Source of the DNA: a virus
DNA length: 37,109 bases
Strand: one strand, 5' to 3'
Virus record (IMG/VR): IMGVR_UViG_3300047353_000129
Location: 1-37,109 of that record
The position numbers and the translations under genes are program-made. The number at the start of each line of letters is the position of its first letter. The stretch's first letter is position 1. The notes beneath the pieces are model-generated. The model ran no database searches, was not told the origin of the DNA, and saw only the letters and a list, made by a program, of their open reading frames with translations. Positions 14,683-22,543 of the stretch are shown here, in pieces.

Positions 14683-16263
14683 ATGAGTAAGAGTTTAGAT
14701 GGTGTCCTCACCAAAAAAGCAAATCAAAAAGAAACGTTCAACGAAGAACAGATACAAGACCTGCAGGCATGCATGGACCCTGATGATGGGTATATGTACT
14801 TTGCACGTAAGTTTGCGTACATACAGCATCCTGTAAAAGGTAAACTTTTATTTGATCCTTACGAATATCAACTTCGCTTAATGGATTCATATCATAGTTA
14901 TAGATTTAATATTAATATGATGCCAAGACAAACAGGTAAGACTACTTGTGCGGCTATCTATCTTGCATGGTATGCAATGTTTGTACCTGATCAGACTATA
15001 CTAATTGCGGCACACAAATATACAGGTGCTCAAGAGATTATGGCACGTATACGTTACATATATGAAACGTGCGAAGATCACATACGTGCAGGTGTTACCT
15101 CATACAACAAAGGCTCAATTGAATTTGAAAACGGTAGTAGAATTGTAAGCCAAACAACTACTGGAAATACTGGACGTGGTATGTCCATATCATTACTATA
15201 CTGTGACGAGTTTGCATTTGTGCAACCTAATATTGCAGAAGAATTTTGGACTTCAATATCACCTACACTAGCAACAGGTGGTCGTGCTATTATTACAAGT
15301 ACACCAAATAGTGATGAAGATACATTTGCTACTATTTGGAAACAAGCAGAAGATAAATTTGATTCACACGGTAACGAACAAGATGTAGGCATAAACGGCT
15401 TTCATAGTTTTGTTGCAGAATGGCAAGAACATCCAGATAGAGACGAAGAATGGAAAGAAGCAGAAATTGGACGTATTGGCGAAGAAAAGTTTAGACGTGA
15501 ATACGGCTGTGAATTCTTAGTATTTGATGAAACACTTATTAACAGTATATACTTGGCAAACATGGAAGGTCAAAGTCCAATACTAAACATGGGTCAAACA
15601 CGATGGTACAGTAAGCCATCACCAGATTTTACATATGCAGTTGCACTTGATCCTAGTATGGGTACAGGTGGCGACAATGCAGCTATTGAAGTATATGAAC
15701 TACCAAGTTATAAACAAGTAGCAGAATGGCAACATAATCAAACAGCAATACCTGGGCAAATTAGAGTACTTGCTGATATTTGTAAGTACATAGAAACTGA
15801 AACAGGAAATACTAATGGCATTTACTGGTCTGTAGAAAATAATGGTATAGGTGAAGCTGCATTACTAGTTATTAACGACTTCGGGGAAGAAAACATACCG
15901 GGGTTATTTGTAAGTGAACCTATGCGTAAAGGTCATGTACGTAAGTTTAGAAAAGGATTTAACACTACACATGGTACAAAGATTACTGCATGTAGTAGGC
16001 TAAAAACTATGGTAGAAGGTGAAAAGATGTCTGTATCTAGTAAACCTCTTATATCAGAACTTAAAAATTATATTGCATCAGGGTCAAGTTATCAGGCAAA
16101 ACCCGGAGCATCAGATGACTTAATAAGTGCAACACTTTTAGCAATTAGAATGATGGCTGTACTAAAAGACTGGGATCCAAGAATATATAACACATTTAAC
16201 CAAGCAGAAGACCATGAAGATTACGAACCGCCAATGCCAATCTTCATTAGCTCAAACTATTAA
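14683..16263 (+). CDS. gp17: gp17-like terminase large subunit (526 aa)
   Basis: DNA-packaging motor with ATPase and nuclease domains. Seen: Walker A PRQTGKTT (81-88), Walker B LLYCDEFAF (Asp175-Glu176), the coupling-type STPNS (206-210), and a RNase H-like nuclease with Asp323 (VALDPSMGTGGD), Glu385 (WSVENNG) and Asp478/479 (GASDDLISA). T4 gp17 is 610 aa; this is a somewhat shorter full-length version. It pumps DNA into the prohead at the portal vertex, with gp16 as partner. The portal itself is not in this window. Late motif 6 nt upstream, no Shine-Dalgarno. Confidence 0.95.
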   Translation: MSKSLDGVLTKKANQKETFNEEQIQDLQACMDPDDGYMYFARKFAYIQHPVKGKLLFDPYEYQLRLMDSYHSYRFNINMMPRQTGKTTCAAIYLAWYAMFVPDQTILIAAHKYTGAQEIMARIRYIYETCEDHIRAGVTSYNKGSIEFENGSRIVSQTTTGNTGRGMSISLLYCDEFAFVQPNIAEEFWTSISPTLATGGRAIITSTPNSDEDTFATIWKQAEDKFDSHGNEQDVGINGFHSFVAEWQEHPDRDEEWKEAEIGRIGEEKFRREYGCEFLVFDETLINSIYLANMEGQSPILNMGQTRWYSKPSPDFTYAVALDPSMGTGGDNAAIEVYELPSYKQVAEWQHNQTAIPGQIRVLADICKYIETETGNTNGIYWSVENNGIGEAALLVINDFGEENIPGLFVSEPMRKGHVRKFRKGFNTTHGTKITACSRLKTMVEGEKMSVSSKPLISELKNYIASGSSYQAKPGASDDLISATLLAIRMMAVLKDWDPRIYNTFNQAEDHEDYEPPMPIFISSNY

Positions 16264-16269
16264 AGAGTT

Positions 16270-16277
16270 GATAAATA
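16270..16277 (+). promoter_or_regulatory. Late promoter motif, leaderless type
   Basis: GATAAATA; last A is 5 nt before the A of the ATG at 16282; no Shine-Dalgarno between. Confidence 0.55.
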
Positions 16278-16281
16278 CAAT

Positions 16282-18249
16282 ATGCAAACATTAAATATAG
16301 TAGCCAAAGAATTATTTAATAAAATAAGAGGACGCTTTCCAAGTGTTACTATTGGCGATGGTGAAGGTAATGTAACTACAACACCTGAACAGGCAAGATT
16401 TTATGACTTTGATTTTATATCTGAAGGCAGAGCTGTAGGAAAAGTATCCATTAGTTTAGAAGATAAAGCAGTATCAGTAGTATATAATCAAGGACTAGTT
16501 ACTAACGAAGATAGTATTACTAAAGAAAGTTGGTATAATTTTTTAAAGGAATTAAGGCAATTTGCAAAAAAGCGTATGCTGAACTTTGATACCAGAGATA
16601 TTAATAAATCAAACTTAAATAGAAGAGATTACAAATTTTTAGCAAATAACCGTATAGAGGAAAAAACAATGAGCGAAGGAAAACTTTACGGTACAAGTAG
16701 ATTAAGTTATCAAGACTTTGATGGCGCAAGGCTTGTATTACGTCATAGCCAGGCAGTTAACCAAGAAAGAGCTGCAGGTAGAACACAGAATGTTGAAAGC
16801 ATCTACATAGAAAGTGCTGAAGGAGAAAGATTCAAGTATCCATACAAGCATATCAATGGTGCTAGAGCAATGGCAAGACACGTTGCTGAAGGCGGTAATG
16901 CTTATGATGATTTTGGTAAACATATTGTAGGACTAAGTGAAGAACTATCTAAGTTAAAGAAATTTAAAAATTACATGGGTCGCTCAAATGTAATGGCTGA
17001 AAGTTTAGCTGGATATGTTGATGTTGTTAAAGAACGTTTATCAACAGTTAAAAAGACAATCGAAAGTTTACAAAAGAAAGCATACTATACAGAAGCATTT
17101 GAAAACTTTGAACAAACTGAAGTAACAGAAGTACCACAAGATGTTGCAGAAAATTGGATTGATGAATTAACTATCCGTCAGTTTAACGAAGAACTTAAAG
17201 ATGTATTCCCATACATTTATAGTTTAGTAAGTGAAAATACTCGTGCAAAAGAATTAGGTCCAACAGACTTAGAAGGCTATGTTGTATACGAAGGCAAAGT
17301 AAGAGACGAGTTACAAGATAACTTTGATGAGCTATGTGCAATGAAAGAAAAAGGCGCAAGTGATAAAGAATTAAAAGCCGCTGCTGATAAGATGGCATTT
17401 GGCGGACAAGCACTTGAAGCATGTTTATCAGGTGCAGATAATCCGTTTGGTAGTGACGATCATATGGAGCCAGACTTTGAATCACAATTAGAAAACGGCT
17501 TTGAAGAAATGATGGGTCAGTTTGGTGAAGCAGAAATGAAGTGGAAGCAAACTAGTATGTCACCAGAAGAAGCTGTAGCAAAGTACGGCAAAGAACACGT
17601 AAAAGTTAAAAAAGGCGGACTTAACAACGGTGACGATATGGTATCAGTACATGTTGCAGATGAAAGTTTTGACCCACAGTCAGAGCCAAGCAAGCAAGAT
17701 ATGATGGCAGACGAGTTTATGACAGCATATGAAAAAGGTGGTGAACCAGCACTAGCAACAGCAATGGGCATAAGCGATCAAGAACTTGATCAAGAAATTA
17801 CCGAGTACGGTATGGAACACGGCTTACATGCTGATGACGATAGAGATGATATTATCCAAGGTGTTATTGAACAAATGATCGATAATATGGACGAAGGTAA
17901 TGCATACGCACACGCTGTGAAGAAAGCAAAAGACAGTGGCAAGAAAAAGGGCGATGAAATTGATGGTCCAGATGGCGAAAAGATCAAGTTAGAAAAAGAA
18001 GAACAAAAGACACCATTAGGCGAGTTCATACTAAGTTACTTTGATAGAGAAACTGGACAGTTTCCAAAAGGCGAAACAGCAGTATTAACAATGGTAGAAA
18101 AAGATTACGGTGAAAACTACATTACACCTGCAAAACAATTTATTGAAGCAATTAATAATAAAGTAGCAGAAGTAATGGGCTACAAAGAACAAGAAGACGA
18201 AATACAATCACCTGAACTAAGCAGAATTAGAGACTTAGCAGGACTTTAG
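16282..18249 (+). CDS. Large conserved phage protein, probably virion-associated (655 aa)
   Basis: Function unknown. The N-terminal ~115 residues form an alpha/beta domain (MQTLNIVAKELFNKIRGRF, YDFDFISEGRAVGKVSISL, WYNFLKELRQFAKKRMLNFDTRDI). The next block begins with KLYGTSRLSYQDFDGARLVLRH and has SIYIESAEGERFKYPYKHINGARAMARHVAEGG, a pattern I associate with marine T4-like phages. The rest is Glu/Asp/Met-rich with long helices and probably disordered acidic segments. Rare Cys, no Walker or catalytic motif. Placed between gp17 and gp32 at the end of the late block. A weak AT-rich hairpin follows the stop. Confidence 0.8.
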   Translation: MQTLNIVAKELFNKIRGRFPSVTIGDGEGNVTTTPEQARFYDFDFISEGRAVGKVSISLEDKAVSVVYNQGLVTNEDSITKESWYNFLKELRQFAKKRMLNFDTRDINKSNLNRRDYKFLANNRIEEKTMSEGKLYGTSRLSYQDFDGARLVLRHSQAVNQERAAGRTQNVESIYIESAEGERFKYPYKHINGARAMARHVAEGGNAYDDFGKHIVGLSEELSKLKKFKNYMGRSNVMAESLAGYVDVVKERLSTVKKTIESLQKKAYYTEAFENFEQTEVTEVPQDVAENWIDELTIRQFNEELKDVFPYIYSLVSENTRAKELGPTDLEGYVVYEGKVRDELQDNFDELCAMKEKGASDKELKAAADKMAFGGQALEACLSGADNPFGSDDHMEPDFESQLENGFEEMMGQFGEAEMKWKQTSMSPEEAVAKYGKEHVKVKKGGLNNGDDMVSVHVADESFDPQSEPSKQDMMADEFMTAYEKGGEPALATAMGISDQELDQEITEYGMEHGLHADDDRDDIIQGVIEQMIDNMDEGNAYAHAVKKAKDSGKKKGDEIDGPDGEKIKLEKEEQKTPLGEFILSYFDRETGQFPKGETAVLTMVEKDYGENYITPAKQFIEAINNKVAEVMGYKEQEDEIQSPELSRIRDLAGL

Positions 18250-18257
18250 GCAAAGAA

Positions 18258-18279
18258 TTTGAATCGTAAAAGATTCAAA
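18258..18279 (+). terminator. AT-rich hairpin after the 655-aa gene (weak)
   Basis: Perfect 8-bp stem TTTGAATC / GATTCAAA with a 6-nt loop, 9 nt after the stop. There is no T run on this strand, so termination is doubtful; it might protect the mRNA 3' end. Confidence 0.35.
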
Positions 18280-18297
18280 ATAAAGTCAAAAAAATAC

Positions 18298-18326
18298 TTG
18301 ACTTTATAAATAAAAGAGTGTAACAT
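18298..18326 (+). promoter_or_regulatory. Overlapping late (TATAAATA) and possible sigma70 promoter for gp32
   Basis: TATAAATA at 18305-18312 is the only exact T4 late consensus noticed in front of a gene here. It is embedded between a TTGACT at 18298-18303 and, 17 nt later, TAACAT at 18321-18326 (4 of 6 matches to TATAAT). The late start would fall near 18318, at the base of the leader hairpin; the sigma70-type start would fall near 18333, inside it. Confidence 0.6.
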
Positions 18327-18345
18327 GTACTACATGTGTTACACT
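18317..18345 (+). promoter_or_regulatory. Structured leader hairpin of gp32 mRNA
   Basis: Outer 8-bp stem AGTGTAAC / GTTACACT (18317-18324 with 18338-18345), 2-nt bulge GT, inner 4-bp stem ATGT / ACAT and an ACT loop. It lies about 50 nt before the gp32 ATG; the spacer is A/T-rich with AGGAGG before the start. T4 gp32 binds a structured element at the 5' end of its own mRNA and represses translation; position and shape here suggest the same, but no pseudoknot is proven. Confidence 0.55.
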
Positions 18346-18393
18346 TTAACTAGGCACATAAAACCATATAAGGCATATAGGAGGCATTAAATT

Positions 18394-19380
18394 ATGGCAT
18401 CACTAGCAGAAATCAGAGCAAAACTGAAAGAACAAGAATCACGTTCAAGTGGTTCGCAAAGCGGCGGCGGCGACAACGCAATTTACCCATTTTGGAATAT
18501 CAAAGAAGGCGAGAGTGCAACTCTACGTTTCCTTCCTGATGGAGATGAGTCAAACACTTTCTTCTGGAAAGAGCGTTTGATGATTAAACTTCCATTCGCG
18601 GGTATTAAAGGTGAGACTGACTCACGTCCAGTACAGGTACAAGTACCATGTATGGAAATGTACGGTGAAAGCTGTCCAGTACTAACTGAGGTACGTCCTT
18701 GGTTTAAAGACGCAAGTTTAGAAGACATGGGTCGTAAGTATTGGAAGAAGCGTTCATACGTATTCCAAGGATTTGTAACAGACAATCCATTGGCAGACGA
18801 CAGTACGCCAGAAAACCCTATTAGACGTTTTATTATTGGACCACAGATTTTCCAAATTATTAAAGCGGCACTAATGGACCCTGATATGGAAGAATTACCA
18901 ACAGATTATACTGCTGGTGTAGACTTCCGTCTTAACAAAACATCTAAAGGTGGATACGCAGACTACAGCACAAGTAATTGGGCACGTAGAGATCGTCCAT
19001 TGACAGATGTTGAAATGAATGCCATTAACACTAATGGTCTGTTTAACTTTTCAGACTTCCTTCCTAAAAAGCCAGATGAAGTGGCTGTTAAGGTAATTAA
19101 AGAAATGTTTGAAGCATCAGTAGATGGTGAAGCATATGATCCTGATCGTTGGAGCAACTATTTCCGTCCAAGCGGAATGGCTGCACGTACAGGTGATCCT
19201 ACAAAGGCGGCTTCTCCAGAAGCAACAGCAACTAGTCAAAGTGCTCCGGCGCCTGCGGCTGCTCCAGTAGCAGAAGCAACTCCAGAGCCAGCACCAGCAA
19301 CAGCACCAGCGGCTGCAGCAGGTGGCGGTGACGCAAGTGATATACTTGCAATGATCCGTAATAGACAAAACAACGGCTAG
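18394..19380 (+). CDS. gp32: gp32-like single-stranded DNA-binding protein (328 aa)
   Basis: SSB of the T4 gp32 family; coats ssDNA in replication, recombination and repair. Seen: basic N-terminus (LAEIRAKLKEQESR) for cooperative contacts; an OB-fold core starting at YPFWNIKEGESATLRFLPDGD with FFWKERLMIKLPF and YVFQGFVTDNPL; a Pro/Ala/Glu-rich linker and the C-terminal DASDILAMIRNR tail for protein partners. T4 gp32 is 301 aa with a zinc site of one His and three Cys; only Cys86 and Cys94 are evident here, so zinc binding may be altered or lost. It starts the recombination cluster with uvsX and uvsY. AGGAGG lies upstream, and a structured leader suggests autoregulation. Confidence 0.92.
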   Translation: MASLAEIRAKLKEQESRSSGSQSGGGDNAIYPFWNIKEGESATLRFLPDGDESNTFFWKERLMIKLPFAGIKGETDSRPVQVQVPCMEMYGESCPVLTEVRPWFKDASLEDMGRKYWKKRSYVFQGFVTDNPLADDSTPENPIRRFIIGPQIFQIIKAALMDPDMEELPTDYTAGVDFRLNKTSKGGYADYSTSNWARRDRPLTDVEMNAINTNGLFNFSDFLPKKPDEVAVKVIKEMFEASVDGEAYDPDRWSNYFRPSGMAARTGDPTKAASPEATATSQSAPAPAAAPVAEATPEPAPATAPAAAAGGGDASDILAMIRNRQNNG

Positions 19381-19386
19381 CAAACA

Positions 19387-19458
19387 TGCTTCTATTAGCA
19401 AACTCGAGAACAGAGATTCACGGTTTACCTGTCAACGTTCCAAACGCTAATAGAAGCA
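19387..19458 (+). ncRNA. Structured leader element before uvsX (13-bp inverted repeat)
   Basis: Perfect 13-bp inverted repeat TGCTTCTATTAGC (19387-19399) and GCTAATAGAAGCA (19446-19458) closing a 46-nt loop. The loop holds further complementary pieces (GAAC/GTTC, AAAC/GTTT, CTC/GAG), so a branched RNA fold is possible. It begins 7 nt after the gp32 stop and ends about 12 nt before the AGGAG of uvsX. No T run follows, so it is not a simple terminator, and it lacks tRNA arms. Candidate cis-regulatory RNA or mRNA-processing site between gp32 and uvsX. Confidence 0.6.
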
Positions 19459-19479
19459 AACTTTAATATAGGAGATACA

Positions 19480-20559
19480 ATGGCTAAATCATTTGACGTA
19501 AGTAAATTTAGAAAAGACTTAACTAAGTCTATTCAAGGTATGAGTAGCGGCTTTAACGATCCAACAGATTGGGTAAGCACTGGCTCATATGCACTAAACT
19601 ATCTTATTAGTGGCGACTTTAATAAAGGTGTTCCGCTAGGTAAGGTAACAGTGTTTGCAGGAGAGTCTGGCGCAGGTAAAAGTTATTTTGCGGCAGGTAA
19701 TATTGTAAGACACGCACAAGAACAAGGCATTTATGTAGTTTTAATTGACTCAGAAAATGCACTTGACCAAGCATGGTTAGAAGCACTAGGTGTTGATTGT
19801 GATGAGTCGAAATTACTTAAATTAAGTATGAGTATGATCGACGATGTTGCAAAAACTATTTCAACATTTATGATAGACTACAAAGCAATGGATGAGGACG
19901 ATCGTCCTAAAGTATTGTTTGTAATTGACTCACTAGGTATGCTACTAACACCAACCGATGTTGATCAGTTTAACAAGGGTGACATGAAAGGTGATATGGG
20001 TCGTAAGCCTAAAGCACTAACAGCACTTGTTAGAAATACTGTTAACATGATCGGCGCACATAACGTAGGTTTAGTTTGTACTAATCACACTTATGCATCG
20101 CAGGATATGTTTGATCCAGATGATAAAATAAGTGGCGGACAGGGCTTTATATACGCTTCTAGTATTGTTGTAGCAATGAAGAAGTTAAAGCTCAAAGAAG
20201 ATGCAGATGGTAACAAGATCAGTCAAGTTATGGGTATCCGTGCTGGCTGTAAAGTAATGAAAACACGTTATGCAAAACCGTTCGAAGGCGTACAAGTTAA
20301 GATTCCATACGAAACAGGTATGAATCCTTATAGTGGCGTTGTTGAACTTTTTGAAGCAAAAGGTGTTATCGAAAAGCAAGGTAACAGATTAAAATATGTT
20401 ACTATGGATGGAGAAGAGATTCTCGAATATCGTAAAAATTGGAATGGCGATTTATTAGACAAAGTTATGTCTGATCACATCACTCAAGAAGCTTCTGTGG
20501 TAAATACCTCGAAAGAGGAAGATGTAGATCTACCAGAAGAAGTATTAACTGAGGAGTAA
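19480..20559 (+). CDS. uvsX: UvsX RecA-like recombinase (359 aa)
   Basis: Strand-exchange ATPase of the RecA/UvsX family. Seen: Walker A GESGAGKS (61-68), LIDSENALD (88-96) with the catalytic-type acidic residue region, Walker B KVLFVIDSLGML (Asp150), loop region DMKGDMGRKPKAL, and CTNHTYASQDMFDPDDKISGGQG. T4 UvsX is 391 aa; this is full length for marine relatives. It acts on gp32-coated ssDNA with UvsY as loader; all three genes are adjacent here. AGGAG upstream. The acidic C-terminal tail (SKEEDVDLPEEVLTEE) is typical. Preceded by a structured leader. Confidence 0.95.
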   Translation: MAKSFDVSKFRKDLTKSIQGMSSGFNDPTDWVSTGSYALNYLISGDFNKGVPLGKVTVFAGESGAGKSYFAAGNIVRHAQEQGIYVVLIDSENALDQAWLEALGVDCDESKLLKLSMSMIDDVAKTISTFMIDYKAMDEDDRPKVLFVIDSLGMLLTPTDVDQFNKGDMKGDMGRKPKALTALVRNTVNMIGAHNVGLVCTNHTYASQDMFDPDDKISGGQGFIYASSIVVAMKKLKLKEDADGNKISQVMGIRAGCKVMKTRYAKPFEGVQVKIPYETGMNPYSGVVELFEAKGVIEKQGNRLKYVTMDGEEILEYRKNWNGDLLDKVMSDHITQEASVVNTSKEEDVDLPEEVLTEE

Positions 20560-20561
20560 AT

Positions 20562-20807
20562 ATGAGCCACGGATTTGATGACGAAGCAGTAATTGCAGAA
20601 GTTTGGACAGTGTTCAAAGAGTACCTTGACAAGAAAAGTGTTGATCAAGCAGCAGAAAGGTTTGTTGATTTATTAGCAGACTATGGTGTTGGTGACGATA
20701 CTTTAGCTCAAGCAATGGGTACGGATTCTGAACTAGACACAGCAATTAACTACTATCTCGATATAGAAGAGTCAGACATCCTAGACGAAGAAGAAGACTG
20801 GGGTTAG
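20562..20807 (+). CDS. Small acidic protein between uvsX and uvsY (81 aa)
   Basis: Strongly acidic, helical protein: VWTVFKEYLDKKSVDQAAERFVDLLADYGVGDDTLAQAM then DTAINYYLDIEESDILDEEEDWG. Two nt after uvsX, with GAGGAG from the uvsX 3' end as Shine-Dalgarno, and 1 nt before uvsY. No catalytic motif. Function unknown to me; similar small acidic proteins accompany recombination genes in T4-like marine phages. Tight packing suggests a partner of UvsX/UvsY or gp32, or a DNA mimic, which is inference only. Confidence 0.75.
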   Translation: MSHGFDDEAVIAEVWTVFKEYLDKKSVDQAAERFVDLLADYGVGDDTLAQAMGTDSELDTAINYYLDIEESDILDEEEDWG

Positions 20808-20808
20808 T

Positions 20809-21264
20809 ATGGGTTGGTATAGCGAAGTATCAAGAGACATTAACAAGATTCCTGACGCTGTAGCGTTTTTTGAAAAAGAATTAAACGAGGCCAAAACTGA
20901 AGTTAAGTTATATGGCAACGTTGAAAAAGCAGCATCAGAAATGCCAGGTATTGTTGAACATCGTTTTAACCAACTTCAAGAAATTGAAGCCATACTAAAC
21001 TATCTTAATATTGAACTACGCAGATTGCGTAGTTCTTTTTTCAAAAAATATCTTGAAAATTATCAACGAGCTCTGTCTAGCCGTGACGTTGAAAAATACG
21101 TAGACGGTGAGGCAGACGTTGTTGACTACGAAAAAATTATTAATGAGTTTGCACTTATGCGTAACAAATGGTTAGGTTTACTTAAAGGACTTGATCAAAA
21201 ACAATGGCAGATTACTAATGTTGTTAAACTACGTGTAGCAGGCATGGAAGACGCAAGCCTTTAA
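20809..21264 (+). CDS. uvsY: UvsY recombination mediator (151 aa)
   Basis: UvsY loads UvsX on gp32-coated ssDNA as a multimeric ring. Seen: a long helical protein with EKAASEMPGIVEHRFNQLQEIEAIL, LRRLRSSFFKKYLENYQRALSSRDVEKYVDGEADVVD and a C-terminal LMRNKWLGLLKGLDQKQWQITNVVKLRVAGMED. Size is close to T4 UvsY (137 aa). It lies directly after uvsX and the acidic protein. A perfect terminator-like hairpin with a T6 run lies inside its coding sequence (21013-21041). The Shine-Dalgarno is weak; translation is probably coupled to the upstream gene (1-nt gap). Confidence 0.85.
   Translation: MGWYSEVSRDINKIPDAVAFFEKELNEAKTEVKLYGNVEKAASEMPGIVEHRFNQLQEIEAILNYLNIELRRLRSSFFKKYLENYQRALSSRDVEKYVDGEADVVDYEKIINEFALMRNKWLGLLKGLDQKQWQITNVVKLRVAGMEDASL
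21013..21041 (+). terminator. Terminator-like hairpin inside uvsY
   Basis: Perfect 9-bp stem GAACTACGC / GCGTAGTTC with a 5-nt AGATT loop followed at once by TTTTTT, all within the uvsY reading frame (codons for LRRLRSSFF). By its shape it is one of the best intrinsic terminators in the window. Confidence 0.6.
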
Positions 21265-21287
21265 TATTCTCTTACATAATCCTGGTT

Positions 21288-21295
21288 GGTAAATA
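21288..21295 (+). promoter_or_regulatory. Late promoter motif before FkbM-type methyltransferase
   Basis: GGTAAATA; expected start near 21301, with AGGAG at 21309-21313 in a 19-nt leader before the ATG at 21320. Confidence 0.45.
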
Positions 21296-21319
21296 TACAT
21301 AATACACTAGGAGATCTTA

Positions 21320-21973
21320 ATGTTCGACGAATTCCAAAATTGGACTGTTCTAAAAGGTGACAGAACCTTAAAAAGAGCAATCCGAGCTCAAGGAACCGAA
21401 AACGTACTACAATATCAAAAAGAACAACTTGATATAGCATTAAGTTTTTGTGAAAACATGCGTCACGGAATTGACATTGGTGCAAATTATGGACTTATGT
21501 CTTACAACATGTCGCCATATTTTGAACAAGTATCTTCTTTTGAAATAGTTCCTGAACTGAACAAATGTTTCAAACAAAATATGCAAAAGTTTGATATTCG
21601 AAATGTTAATATATATAATTGCGGTTTAGGTGATAAAGAAAAAGAAGTAGCAATAGACTTTGACCCTCTAAGCACATTTAGAACACATGTTGATAAAGAT
21701 ACAAAAGGTTCTATTAAAATAAAAACATTAGACAGTTACAATTTTGGAAATGTGGACTTTATTAAAATGGATGTTGAAGGATACGAGCCTTTAGTTGTTA
21801 AGGGCGGAATAAAAACAATTGAAAAATTTAAACCTGTTATACTATACGAACAAAAAGGCCACGCTGAAAGATTTGGTTATAGAAAAAATATTGTTATGGA
21901 ACTGCTTAGAGATCTCAAATATAGAAAACTAGCAAACGTAGGATCTAAAAATGCACTAATAGGTGTTATATAA
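21320..21973 (+). CDS. FkbM-family methyltransferase (217 aa)
   Basis: SAM-dependent methyltransferase with Rossmann motifs in order: IDIGANYG (51-58, SAM loop), SFEIVPE (73-79, acidic SAM-ribose contact) and FIKMDVEGYEPLVVKGG (147-163), the FkbM signature. Family members O-methylate sugars or small hydroxylated compounds and are common in surface-glycan clusters. First gene of the glycan island, with its own late motif and AGGAG. A second FkbM protein (22540-23160) lies two genes on. The acceptor is unknown; a hexose of an envelope or virion glycan is plausible from neighbours. Confidence 0.87.
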   Translation: MFDEFQNWTVLKGDRTLKRAIRAQGTENVLQYQKEQLDIALSFCENMRHGIDIGANYGLMSYNMSPYFEQVSSFEIVPELNKCFKQNMQKFDIRNVNIYNCGLGDKEKEVAIDFDPLSTFRTHVDKDTKGSIKIKTLDSYNFGNVDFIKMDVEGYEPLVVKGGIKTIEKFKPVILYEQKGHAERFGYRKNIVMELLRDLKYRKLANVGSKNALIGVI

Positions 21974-21988
21974 TGAAATGGAGATTGA

Positions 21989-22543
21989 ATGGCACATTCT
22001 AATGAATATGTTGAAGAACTAAAAATACTACACAATAAAAAAACTTTTGGAGTAACTAAAGGAATACCTTTAGTAGTTAATAAGTTAATTGAAGAAAAAA
22101 ATATAAAAAGTTTTCTAGACTTTGGTGCCGGTAAAGGCGGCACTAGCGAATACATTAGAAATCAATATCCTAATGTTCTTTTACATACATTTGATCCTGC
22201 AACATTTCCAAATCCTTTACCTGAAGAAGTTGAATTAACTTATAGTAGTGATGTGCTAGAGCATGTTGAAGAACATCTAATTGACGAAACATTACAAGAC
22301 CTATGTAAGCGTTCTACTAGATATCAATATCATTTAATAGCATGTCATCCTGCAAAGAAAACATTAAGCGACGGACGTAATGCACATCTAATTATTGAAA
22401 AACCTAAATGGTGGAAACGTAAGATACAAGCAATATCTGATTGGAAAATTATACACGAAGACATAATGGATCATGTTGCACAACCAAAAAAAGGTCCACC
22501 TATTAATGTTGTAAAATATATTGTAATAATGGAAAAGTTATGA
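21989..22543 (+). CDS. Class I SAM methyltransferase, copy A (184 aa)
   Basis: Motif I FLDFGAGKGGTSEYI (42-56), a DPATF acidic strand end, SSDVLEHVEEH (86-96, the methyltransferase-11/23 type DVLEH motif), then TLSDGRNAHLIIEKP-x-WW (125-142). The same order and the unusual SDGRNAHLIIE...WW block appear in the gene at 31941-32468, so the two are paralogs. GGAG precedes the ATG at 21989, and the gene overlaps the next by 4 nt (ATGA). Acceptor unknown; position between two FkbM methyltransferases points to glycan modification. Confidence 0.8.
   Translation: MAHSNEYVEELKILHNKKTFGVTKGIPLVVNKLIEEKNIKSFLDFGAGKGGTSEYIRNQYPNVLLHTFDPATFPNPLPEEVELTYSSDVLEHVEEHLIDETLQDLCKRSTRYQYHLIACHPAKKTLSDGRNAHLIIEKPKWWKRKIQAISDWKIIHEDIMDHVAQPKKGPPINVVKYIVIMEKL

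Noticed and set aside
19387-19458. Possible tRNA before uvsX (the outer stem ends in GCTTCTA / TAGAAGC with a following A)
   Set aside because: The pairing runs on for 13 bp without D and anticodon arms, and the T-arm-like TTCCAAAC has no complementary stem.
20499-20518. GGTAAATA late-like motif and CCTC-GAAA-GAGG hairpin inside the end of uvsX
   Set aside because: It lies in coding sequence over 50 nt from the next start; a TAAATA match is common by chance at this base composition, and the stem is only 4 bp.
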